Source: Phycisphaerales bacterium
Lineage (GTDB): Bacteria > Pseudomonadota > Gammaproteobacteria > Competibacterales > Competibacteraceae
Direction: 5' to 3'
Assembly: GCA_014879435.1 (NCBI GenBank)
Contig: JACSSB010000258.1
Location: forward strand, 1 to 8,658
DNA length: 8,658 nucleotides
Part shown: in pieces, positions 1 to 5,995 of the stretch
How the letters are laid out: the number at the start of each line of letters is the position of its first letter
Position numbering within the stretch: position 1 is the first letter of the stretch
Translations under genes and position numbers: made by a program
Notes under the pieces: generated by a model
Told to the model about the DNA's origin: nothing
Databases searched by the model: none
The model's input: only the letters and a program-made list of their open reading frames with translations

Positions 1-162
1 GTGCAACTGGAGCGGGGCGCGGAGCTGGGGCGCTTCAACATGGGTTCGACCGTCATCCTATTATTCGGCACCGACGCGATACGTTGGGAACCCACTATCG
101 GTCCTGATGCGCCAGTACGGATGGGACAACGGCTGGGCGTGGAATTCGCACTGAGAGGTTAA
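1..162 (+). CDS. psd: Phosphatidylserine decarboxylase, C-terminal end (partial at 5' edge)
   Basis: Only the last 53 codons lie in the window; the frame is open from base 1 and ends at TAA 160-162. Residues 10-19 of the fragment read GRFNMGSTVI. This is the conserved (L/M)GST self-cleavage site of proenzyme phosphatidylserine decarboxylases. From family knowledge, cleavage between Gly15 and Ser16 (fragment numbering) makes the small alpha chain, with the serine becoming the pyruvoyl cofactor, and the large beta chain lies upstream. The enzyme converts phosphatidylserine to phosphatidylethanolamine at the inner membrane. The fragment after the cleavage site has the usual length for the alpha chain, so the C-terminus looks intact. 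The initial GTG is an internal codon, not a start. The gene converges on epmA with 14 bp between stops and no visible terminator hairpin. Confidence 0.93.
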   Translation: MQLERGAELGRFNMGSTVILLFGTDAIRWEPTIGPDAPVRMGQRLGVEFALRG

Positions 163-176
163 TATCTGCTCCCGTT

Positions 177-1154
177 TCAAGCTCGATCAAATGGAAAGGC
201 TAGTACCTCGGCCAGCGATGGCCTGCCTGCCGCCAGCATCAGCAAGCGGTCGAAACCGAGTGCCACCCCAGCGCAGTCCGGCAAACCCGCAGCCAGCGCC
301 GCCAACATCTGTTCATCGATCGGCATTTCCGGTTGTCCTCGTGCGCGTCGCGCCGCGTTTTCGGCCTCGAAGCGGCGGCGTTGCTCGTGAGCATCGCCCA
401 GTTCGTGAAAACCGTTGGCCAGCTCGATGCCGTTCAGATACAGCTCGAAGCGTTCGCCGACTGGTGGATCACCCGATTGCAACCGCGCCAGCGCCGCTTG
501 TGAGGCGGGGTAATCGTGGAGAAAAGTGAGCCGTCCCTTTCCCAGGTGTGATTCGATGCAGTGGGTCAGTAGCAAATCCAACCAGGGATCGGTTTCTGTC
601 GCTGGCATCCCTGGAGGAATGGATACGGCCTGTCTTTGTGCACAGCTTGCCAATTCCGCTACCGTGGCTCGATGGGGGTCCAAACCCAGATAACGCTGAA
701 AAGCCGCACCATAGCTCAGGCGTTCTGGTACCGCCAATGCCACCCGTCCGGCCAGTAATATACTCGTCAGTTCGGCGACTTCGTCCATCAGCCGATGATG
801 ATCGAAGCCAACCCGATACCACTCCAATAGGGTGAATTCGGGGTTGTGCAAGCGCCCCCACTCGTCGTCACGAAATACGCGGGCGATCTGATAGATACAG
901 CCACTTCCTGCTGCGAGTAGCCGCTTCATCGGAAATTCCGGCGAAGTGTGGAGGTACAGCGGGTGGCGTGATCCCGGTCCATCTGGGTGAACGGCAAAAC
1001 TGATCAGGTGTGGATCGGTGATCGCCGCCGCCGATAGCGCCGGGGTCTCCACTTCCAGCACCCCACGCGCTGCGAAAAAACGGCGGATTCGCGCCAGCAA
1101 TTCAGCACGTAGGCGCAAAGTGGCGAAATCGGCAGCGGGTTGCCAAGCTTCCAT
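177..1154 (-). CDS. epmA: EF-P--(R)-beta-lysine ligase EpmA (PoxA/GenX/YjeA)
   Basis: Lysyl-tRNA synthetase paralogue of 325 aa, the same length as E. coli EpmA as I remember it. It lacks the N-terminal anticodon-binding domain of LysRS and is a bare class II synthetase core. It activates (R)-beta-lysine with ATP and attaches it to a lysine of elongation factor P rather than to tRNA. Visible features are the N-terminal RRFFAARGVLEVETPAL helix/strand (24-40), class II motif 2 around VFRDDEWGRLHNPEFTLLEWY (93-113, read in two overlapping parts), NGIELANGFHEL (241-252), and motif 3 GVALGFDRLLML (296-307). Ala298 sits in motif 3 where true LysRS has Gly; this Ala is the residue known to favour beta-lysine. 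The ATG at 1154 lies 14 bp downstream of the efp stop, so the two are probably co-transcribed, substrate first and then ligase. No strong Shine-Dalgarno is close to the start (AAGGA lies about 17 nt away), so translation may be coupled to efp. Confidence 0.96.
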   Translation of the reverse strand: MEAWQPAADFATLRLRAELLARIRRFFAARGVLEVETPALSAAAITDPHLISFAVHPDGPGSRHPLYLHTSPEFPMKRLLAAGSGCIYQIARVFRDDEWGRLHNPEFTLLEWYRVGFDHHRLMDEVAELTSILLAGRVALAVPERLSYGAAFQRYLGLDPHRATVAELASCAQRQAVSIPPGMPATETDPWLDLLLTHCIESHLGKGRLTFLHDYPASQAALARLQSGDPPVGERFELYLNGIELANGFHELGDAHEQRRRFEAENAARRARGQPEMPIDEQMLAALAAGLPDCAGVALGFDRLLMLAAGRPSLAEVLAFPFDRA

Positions 1155-1168
1155 GCGTTCGCGCCCGT

Positions 1169-1738
1169 CTATTCCTTGACTCGGGACACATACTCGCCAG
1201 TACGAGTATCCACCTTGATGACTTCGCCGTTCTGGACGAACAGCGGCACCCGTACCACCGCACCGGTTTCCAGGGTTGCCGGTTTGCCACCGCCACCAGA
1301 GGTATCGCCACGCACGCCGGGGTCAGTTTCCACAATGGCCATGATCACGAAATTGGGCGCTGCCACGCTCAGCGGTACCCCGTTCCACAAAGTGACCTGA
1401 CAGATCGCCTCTTCCTTCAGCCACTTGGCTGCATCGCTCACCGCAGCGGCATCCGCAGTCAACTGTTCGTAGCTTTGTGGGTCCATGAAGTGCCAGTACT
1501 CGCCGTCGTTGTAGAGATATTGCAATTCCACATCGACTACATCGGCACCTTCCGCACTGTCACCCGACTTGAAAGTACGTTCGATGACCCGGTTACTTTT
1601 CAGATTACGTATTTTGACCCGATTGAATGCTTGGCCCTTTCCGGGTTTGACGAACTCATTCTCGACGATGGCGTAGGGATCGCCGTCCAGCATGATTTTC
1701 AGTCCGCTTTTGAATTCGTTGGTACTATAGGTTGCCAT
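1169..1738 (-). CDS. efp: Translation elongation factor P (EF-P)
   Basis: The 189-aa protein has the full-length EF-P layout: an N-terminal KOW-like domain (about 1-64), a first OB domain (about 65-128) and a C-terminal OB domain (about 129-189) ending in the typical VDTRTGEYVSRVKE. EF-P binds between the ribosomal P and E sites and relieves stalling at polyproline stretches. The modification loop reads FVKPGKGQAF, with Lys34 at the position that EpmA beta-lysylates in E. coli. Together with adjacent epmA and divergent epmB this marks the beta-lysine branch of EF-P, not the rhamnosyl (EarP, Arg32) or 5-aminopentanol branch. The ATG at 1738-1736 is preceded by GAAGG (1753-1749) at a 10-nt spacing. 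The hydroxylase gene epmC is not in the window. Confidence 0.98.
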   Translation of the reverse strand: MATYSTNEFKSGLKIMLDGDPYAIVENEFVKPGKGQAFNRVKIRNLKSNRVIERTFKSGDSAEGADVVDVELQYLYNDGEYWHFMDPQSYEQLTADAAAVSDAAKWLKEEAICQVTLWNGVPLSVAAPNFVIMAIVETDPGVRGDTSGGGGKPATLETGAVVRVPLFVQNGEVIKVDTRTGEYVSRVKE

Positions 1739-1763
1739 GCAAAATCTGCCTTCAATTAGAGTG

Positions 1764-2789
1764 ATGGAGTCACAAAAACCAAATATGATACCGGGAAAGT
1801 TCGATTCGCGTCAGACGCCGTGCTGGCAGCGCGAACTGACTCGGGCGATCAGCGATCCAGCCGAACTCTTGCAGGAGTTGGATCTCGATCCCGCTCTGCT
1901 GCCAGCGGCACAGGCCGCTGCTGTGCGCTTCTCACTGCGGGTACCGCGCGGTTTCGTGGCACGGATGGGTAAAGGCGACCCCAACGATCCGCTGCTTCGG
2001 CAGATCTTGCCGCTACATGCCGAACTGGAGGAGGTGCCGGGTTTTGACGCCGATCCAGTCGGCGATTGGGCGGCACGGGCGGCACCGGGCGTATTGCATA
2101 AATACCATGGTCGCGCACTATTGCTAGTGACTGGCGCCTGCGCAGTGCATTGTCGCTATTGTTTTCGCCGTGAATTCCCTTATGCCGAAGCCCGCGCTAG
2201 CACCGACCCATGGCAGTCCGCATTGGCTTATCTACGGAACGATTCCAGCCTGCGTGAGGTCATTCTTAGTGGCGGCGATCCATTGTCGCTGTCGGATCGA
2301 CGCTTGGATGCGCTGCTGGTGGAACTGGATCGTATTCCGCATCTGCAGCGTCTGCGCATCCATAGCCGACAGCCGATTGTGCTGCCAGAGCGGGTCAATG
2401 ATGGTTTGCTGGCAGTGCTGGCTCGCACCCGTTTGCAGCGAGTGCTGGTGGTGCATGCCAACCATCCGCAGGAAATCGATCAGACTGTATGCGTGGCGTT
2501 GCGTCGGCTGGCAGAAGCTGGTGTGACTTTGCTCAATCAGGCGGTGCTACTGCGTGGAGTCAACGATTCAGCATCCGTACTGGCGAGTTTGAGCGAGGCG
2601 CTGTTCACCGCTGGCGTACTACCTTATTATTTGCATTTGCTTGATCGAGTGCGTGGTGCGGCTCATTTCGAGGTGAAGGAATCCGAGGCATCGGCTATCA
2701 TGAAGGCGTTACGCCAGCGCTTACCGGGCTATCTGGTACCCCGATTGGTGCGGGAGTTGCCGGGACACTTGGCCAAGACCCCAGTATGA
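1764..2789 (+). CDS. epmB: EF-P (R)-beta-lysylation protein EpmB (lysine 2,3-aminomutase-like radical SAM enzyme)
   Basis: Radical SAM, PLP-dependent aminomutase that converts (S)-alpha-lysine to (R)-beta-lysine, the substrate of EpmA. With the ATG at 1764 it has 341 aa. The 4Fe-4S binding triad CxxxCxxC is seen as CAVHCRYCF (Cys126, 130, 133), followed by the SAM-contacting SGGDPL region (169-174), LRIHSRQPIV (197-206) and a late PYYLHLLD (287-294). The family's PLP lysine lies in a C-terminal KTP motif, here AKTPV with Lys338. The protein stops two residues after that motif, whereas E. coli EpmB, as I remember it, continues about ten residues, so the tail is short. The start is uncertain: ATG 1737 overlaps the efp start codon, ATG 1764 is listed, and ATG 1785 (334 aa) fits the E. 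coli N-terminus best. None has a clear Shine-Dalgarno. The gene is divergent from efp. Confidence 0.95.
   Translation: MESQKPNMIPGKFDSRQTPCWQRELTRAISDPAELLQELDLDPALLPAAQAAAVRFSLRVPRGFVARMGKGDPNDPLLRQILPLHAELEEVPGFDADPVGDWAARAAPGVLHKYHGRALLLVTGACAVHCRYCFRREFPYAEARASTDPWQSALAYLRNDSSLREVILSGGDPLSLSDRRLDALLVELDRIPHLQRLRIHSRQPIVLPERVNDGLLAVLARTRLQRVLVVHANHPQEIDQTVCVALRRLAEAGVTLLNQAVLLRGVNDSASVLASLSEALFTAGVLPYYLHLLDRVRGAAHFEVKESEASAIMKALRQRLPGYLVPRLVRELPGHLAKTPV
1785..1814 (-). promoter_or_regulatory. Candidate sigma-70 promoter for the efp-epmA operon
   Basis: On the minus strand a CTGACG (1814-1809, 4 of 6 to TTGACA) is followed after 18 nt by TATCAT (1790-1785, 5 of 6 to TATAAT). A start around 1778 would leave a leader of about 40 nt containing the GAAGG Shine-Dalgarno of efp. 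The site lies over the first codons of divergent epmB, so the two genes would share control DNA. It is assigned by eye from consensus matches only. Confidence 0.35.
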
Positions 2790-2843
2790 GACGCAACTGG
2801 TATCATCCCATTTATTTCAGGTTAGTATCTTCTGGCTATTAGC

Positions 2844-2848
2844 AGAGG
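2844..2848 (+). promoter_or_regulatory. Ribosome binding site deciding the fimX-like start
   Basis: AGAGG at 2844-2848 stands 9 nt before the GTG at 2858. The longer in-frame candidate, TTG at 2849, directly abuts this sequence and would have no usable spacing, so GTG 2858 is preferred. Confidence 0.6.
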
Positions 2849-2857
2849 TTGGAGCGC

Positions 2858-4945
2858 GTGTCCGAGACTTCCGTCATCAACCTACTCGTCGCCGATCAGG
2901 CTCAAAGCGATATTGATCATGTCGTTAAGACCTTGCGCAGCGAAGGCTATCAGATCGAATTAACTCGCGCCGATCAGGCCGAGCAGATCCGTAATGCGAT
3001 CGATTATCAGCCACTAGATTTAATTCTATTCCACCCGATGGATGGCCTGCCCAGCATCGCCGAATTGCGCTTGATGGTGGTCGAATCCAAACAGGATATC
3101 CCCATCATCGTCATGGTGGATGAAGAAAGCCAGCGCCAGGGCAAGCCCGCCCGCCTGCTGGATGAGGGGGCCGATAACTTCTTTTATTTGGAAGATGCCG
3201 ATCATCTGGTAGCAGTGGTGCGCGCAGAACTGCGTCATTTGCAGGATCGAAAGCGCCAAGTTTCCTTTGAAACCCGTTTCAAGGAGAGCGAGAGTCGCAC
3301 TCAGGCGCTCTTAGGAAATATTCAAGAGGCCATCGCTTACATTCACGAAGGCGTCCACGCCTACTCTAATCCGGCTTATCTGAACCTGTTCGGTTATGCC
3401 CGGCAAGAAGATTTGGCCCAGATCCAACTGGTACACATGGTGCCACCGACTTATCGGGATGCGCTGAAAAGTGTTTTGCGCCGCAGTATCCGCTCAGGCA
3501 AGGCGATTGAGCCGGTGGAACTGGTCGGAGTACGCAGCAATGGTCAAACCTTCCCCATCTTGCTGGAATGTGCGCCGACTCGGATGAATGACGAACCCTG
3601 TACACAGATCATCGTGCGGGACGCGACTCCAGAGAAAACGCCCTACAATCAGCAGTTAGAGCACATGCTCAAATACGATGATGCCACGGGTTTGTTCACT
3701 CGGCGGTTCTTCCTCGAAACTCTGGAAGTCGATCACGATGGCACCGCGTTGTACATCTTATTCACCGATTACGCCTCCATTCGCTACGCTATGGGCTTTG
3801 AGGCCATCGAAAAGTTCGTGCTGGAAGCGGCTACCACGCTCAAGGAAGTTCTCGCGCTCGAAGATATTGCCGCCTACTTCGCCAGTGGCGTGTTCACGGT
3901 TTATGTACCCACGCGCTCGCCCAGTAATCCTCTGACTCTGGCCGAAAAAATCCGTAAGACAATCGCCGAACACAGTTTTCAGGTGAGCGGTAAGCTATTT
4001 ACCACCACCTGTTCCATCGGTGTCTACCAAGCACAGGATGGTCATGAGAACGCGGTTCGGATCTTGGCGCATGCTGACCGTGCCTGTGAAGGCGCTCGCC
4101 AAAAAGGTGGCAATCAGGTCGAGGTCTACAAACCACCCAAGGAAGAGCGGCAAAGCGGCACCATCAACGAGCAGGACGAAGCCAGTATCCACCTGATTCG
4201 AAACGCCCTGACCAAGAACCGCTTCGCTCTGGCATATCAGCCGATCGTCAGTTTCGAAAGCGAGCAAGATGCGCGCTACAAGGTTTATCTGCAGATCCTG
4301 GACGAAAATGACAAAGCCCAGCCACTGGATAAGCTGGGTAGCGTGGCGGTGCGGTACGGCCTGATGGGCGCTCTGGACAAATGGACACTGGTGCGCGCCC
4401 TGTCGGCGCTAATCGAACTACACAAAGCGGGTTCCAAACCACCGATCCTATTCATCCGGCTCTCCCGAAATTCGCTATCCGATCCCGATTTCTTTAGTTG
4501 GCTCAGCAAGCGCTTCCAGGACAGCCAACTGCCGAGTCATCATCTGGTATTGGAAGTCAAGGAAACCAATGCCGATGATTGCTTCGACGATACCCGGCAA
4601 CTGCGCGCCCGCTTACACGAGTTGGGTTGTGGCTTGGCTCTGTCCCATTTCGGCGGCAAGGCGCATTCCGATCAGCTACTGCGGGAGTTGGTCCCCGATT
4701 ACATCAAGTTGGATGGAAGTCTGATCGAGCGGCTCGCCAAGACCAAGGACGACAAAAACCGTCAGGCGGTGGCGGGACTCGCCGAACAAGCCCATGAACT
4801 GCAGATCCGAGTGGTGGCTGCTGGTGTGGCCACTGCACCGCAGATGGCCAGCATCTGGCAATTCGGTGTGACTCTGGTGCAGGGCAACATGGTGGCAGAA
4901 GCCAGCCCACGGCTGGACTTCGATTTTCAGCAATATTCCGGTTAA
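2858..4945 (+). CDS. fimX: FimX-like REC-PAS-GGDEF-EAL protein with degenerate domains
   Basis: About 695 aa, starting at GTG with AGAGG 9 nt upstream. Domains by eye: receiver-like 5-128, PAS about 145-258 (HAYSNPAYLNLFGY then FPILLECAP), GGDEF about 268-425, EAL about 445-690. Order, length and the C-terminal VQGNMVAEASPRLDFDF resemble FimX, the polar c-di-GMP effector needed for type IV pilus assembly and twitching, which partners PilZ. Every catalytic signature is lost. The receiver phospho-Asp position reads LILFHPMD (His). GGDEF reads ASGVF. ExLxR reads KVYLQ. The metal-binding DDFG reads SHFG. EGVE reads AGVA, and the Asn of NLS is Arg in IRLS. IKLD and VQG remain. It should therefore be neither a cyclase nor a phosphodiesterase, and some c-di-GMP-contacting positions are also altered. 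It follows epmB by 68 bp, probably as its own unit. No pil gene is in the window. The symbol is by family resemblance. Confidence 0.8.
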   Translation: MSETSVINLLVADQAQSDIDHVVKTLRSEGYQIELTRADQAEQIRNAIDYQPLDLILFHPMDGLPSIAELRLMVVESKQDIPIIVMVDEESQRQGKPARLLDEGADNFFYLEDADHLVAVVRAELRHLQDRKRQVSFETRFKESESRTQALLGNIQEAIAYIHEGVHAYSNPAYLNLFGYARQEDLAQIQLVHMVPPTYRDALKSVLRRSIRSGKAIEPVELVGVRSNGQTFPILLECAPTRMNDEPCTQIIVRDATPEKTPYNQQLEHMLKYDDATGLFTRRFFLETLEVDHDGTALYILFTDYASIRYAMGFEAIEKFVLEAATTLKEVLALEDIAAYFASGVFTVYVPTRSPSNPLTLAEKIRKTIAEHSFQVSGKLFTTTCSIGVYQAQDGHENAVRILAHADRACEGARQKGGNQVEVYKPPKEERQSGTINEQDEASIHLIRNALTKNRFALAYQPIVSFESEQDARYKVYLQILDENDKAQPLDKLGSVAVRYGLMGALDKWTLVRALSALIELHKAGSKPPILFIRLSRNSLSDPDFFSWLSKRFQDSQLPSHHLVLEVKETNADDCFDDTRQLRARLHELGCGLALSHFGGKAHSDQLLRELVPDYIKLDGSLIERLAKTKDDKNRQAVAGLAEQAHELQIRVVAAGVATAPQMASIWQFGVTLVQGNMVAEASPRLDFDFQQYSG

Positions 4946-4960
4946 AGCCGCAGTATTTAC

Positions 4961-4994
4961 ACGACGCCCGGCCCAGTCGCGGCACGGGCGTCGT
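4961..4994. terminator. Inverted repeat between convergent fimX-like gene and htpX, likely bidirectional terminator
   Basis: ACGACGCCCG (4961-4970) is perfectly complementary to CGGGCGTCGT (4985-4994). Inside it GCC (4971-4973) can pair with GGC (4981-4983), leaving A4984 bulged and a 7-nt loop, for a stem of 13 bp. It lies 15 bp after the fimX-like stop and 9 bp from the htpX stop. Neither strand has a U-tract directly after the stem, so it is not a textbook intrinsic terminator; it could instead stabilise 3' ends. Confidence 0.6.
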
Positions 4995-5003
4995 CACCCT
5001 CAC

Positions 5004-5894
5004 TCAGTTCTGCTGACGCAAGGCTTGGATGCGTTCTTCCAAGGGTGGATGGGTCATAAACAGCTTACGCAGACCTTCACTCAGACCACCGTTGATACCG
5101 AAGGCCGCCATCTGCGAGGGCAGTCGCGAGGGTTCGGACAGTTGCCGCAGCCGTTCCAGCGCCGCGATCATCTTGCCGCGACCGGCCAGATGGGCACCAC
5201 CGGCGTCGGCACGAAATTCACGCTGACGGCTGAACCACATGACCACCAATGACGCCAGCAATCCGAACACCATCTCCATGAGCATACTGGTGATCCAGTA
5301 GCCGATACCAGGGCCGCGATACTCTTCCTGATTGCGGGAAGACAGCGCCTGATCCACCAGATAACCGACCACGCGCGACAGAGCGATCACGAAAGTGTTG
5401 AGCACGCCTTGAATCAAAGCCAGTGTCACCATATCGCCGTTGGCGACGTGGCTGACTTCATGGCCCAGTACCGCTTCCGCCTCTTCAGCGGTCATTTGTT
5501 CCAGCAGGCCGGTACTGACTGCAACCAGCGCCGCATTACGGTTGGCACCGGTCGCAAAGGCGTTGGGTTCTGGCGAAGCGTAGATGGCCACTTCTGGCAT
5601 ACCGATGCCCGCACGTTGCGCTTGGTTACGCACGATTTCCACCAGCCATTGTTCGGTCTGGGTACGTGGATGCTCGATGACTTGCGCGCCGACCGACATC
5701 TTGGCGATCCATTTCGACATCAGCAGCGAGATCAGAGAACCACCCATGCCGAAGATGGCGGCAAAGATCAATAGGCTCGTCAGGTTGATTCCAGACTGAT
5801 AAAGAAATCGATCCACGCCCAGCAAGCGGGCGATCACGCCCAGCAGCAACACCACACCCAGATTGGTGGCGATGAACAACACGATGCGCTTCAT
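5004..5894 (-). CDS. htpX: Membrane-bound zinc metalloprotease HtpX (peptidase M48B)
   Basis: The 296-aa inner-membrane protease degrades misfolded membrane proteins and overlaps in role with FtsH. The zinc motif HEVSH is at 145-149, with His145 and His149 as ligands and Glu146 catalytic. The third ligand is most likely Glu226 in SRQREFRAD. Hydrophobic segments at about 4-24 and 38-60 precede the catalytic part, and two more lie at about 156-180 and 198-221, matching the family topology. The conserved tail THPPLEERIQAL (281-292) is present. The ATG at 5894 has AGGAGA (5908-5903) 8 nt upstream. Length and motifs are those of E. coli HtpX, with no sign of decay. A sigma-32-like promoter lies upstream, in keeping with the known heat induction of htpX. 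queA lies 101 bp upstream on the same strand, but htpX seems to have its own promoter. Confidence 0.97.
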   Translation of the reverse strand: MKRIVLFIATNLGVVLLLGVIARLLGVDRFLYQSGINLTSLLIFAAIFGMGGSLISLLMSKWIAKMSVGAQVIEHPRTQTEQWLVEIVRNQAQRAGIGMPEVAIYASPEPNAFATGANRNAALVAVSTGLLEQMTAEEAEAVLGHEVSHVANGDMVTLALIQGVLNTFVIALSRVVGYLVDQALSSRNQEEYRGPGIGYWITSMLMEMVFGLLASLVVMWFSRQREFRADAGGAHLAGRGKMIAALERLRQLSEPSRLPSQMAAFGINGGLSEGLRKLFMTHPPLEERIQALRQQN

Positions 5895-5902
5895 GGGAGT
5901 TT

Positions 5903-5908
5903 TCTCCT
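5903..5908 (-). promoter_or_regulatory. htpX ribosome binding site within a short inverted repeat
   Basis: On the minus strand AGGAGA stands 8 nt before the htpX ATG. Its GGAG can pair with CTCC just before the start codon across an AAAA loop, giving a 4-bp hairpin that would mask the site. An upstream TTCCCC can pair with the same GGAGAA across ATCA, with one C-A mismatch. Both pairings are weak. Confidence 0.6.
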
Positions 5909-5927
5909 GATGGGGAATGCGGGGAAA

Positions 5928-5956
5928 TCTATGGGTTTTGCGGCAGGGATTTCAAG
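5928..5956 (-). promoter_or_regulatory. Sigma-32 (heat-shock) type promoter of htpX
   Basis: Minus strand: CTTGAAA (5956-5950), then TCCCTGCCGCAAAA, then CCCATAGA (5935-5928). This matches the RpoH consensus of CTTGAAA, a 13-14 nt spacer, and CCCCAT, with only the first C of the -10 replaced by A. The expected start near 5921 gives a leader of just under 30 nt to the htpX ATG. htpX is a known heat-shock gene, which agrees with the assignment. Confidence 0.72.
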
Positions 5957-5995
5957 TACGATACCCACAATTTCGACCCCCTTCCTTCATCCGCT

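Noticed and set aside
163..176. Possible terminator between psd and epmA
   Set aside because: The 14-bp gap has no inverted repeat; any terminator would have to lie inside the opposing genes.
469..861. Open frames of about 95-130 codons within epmA in other frames
   Set aside because: They are shadows of epmA, rich in Arg, Pro and Ser, with no family signature and no ribosome sites.
1737..1763. Longest epmB frame starting at ATG 1737
   Set aside because: Its start codon overlaps the efp start codon, it has no Shine-Dalgarno of its own, and the extra residues have no counterpart in E. coli EpmB as I remember it.
1755..1782. TTGGTT-N16-TCTAAT on the minus strand as the efp promoter
   Set aside because: The -10 matches well, but transcription would begin at or after the efp Shine-Dalgarno, leaving a leader without it. 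The CTGACG/TATCAT pair further upstream fits better.
2849..2857. TTG start for the fimX-like gene
   Set aside because: It adds only three residues and directly abuts the AGAGG ribosome site, leaving no spacing; GTG 2858 has 9 nt.
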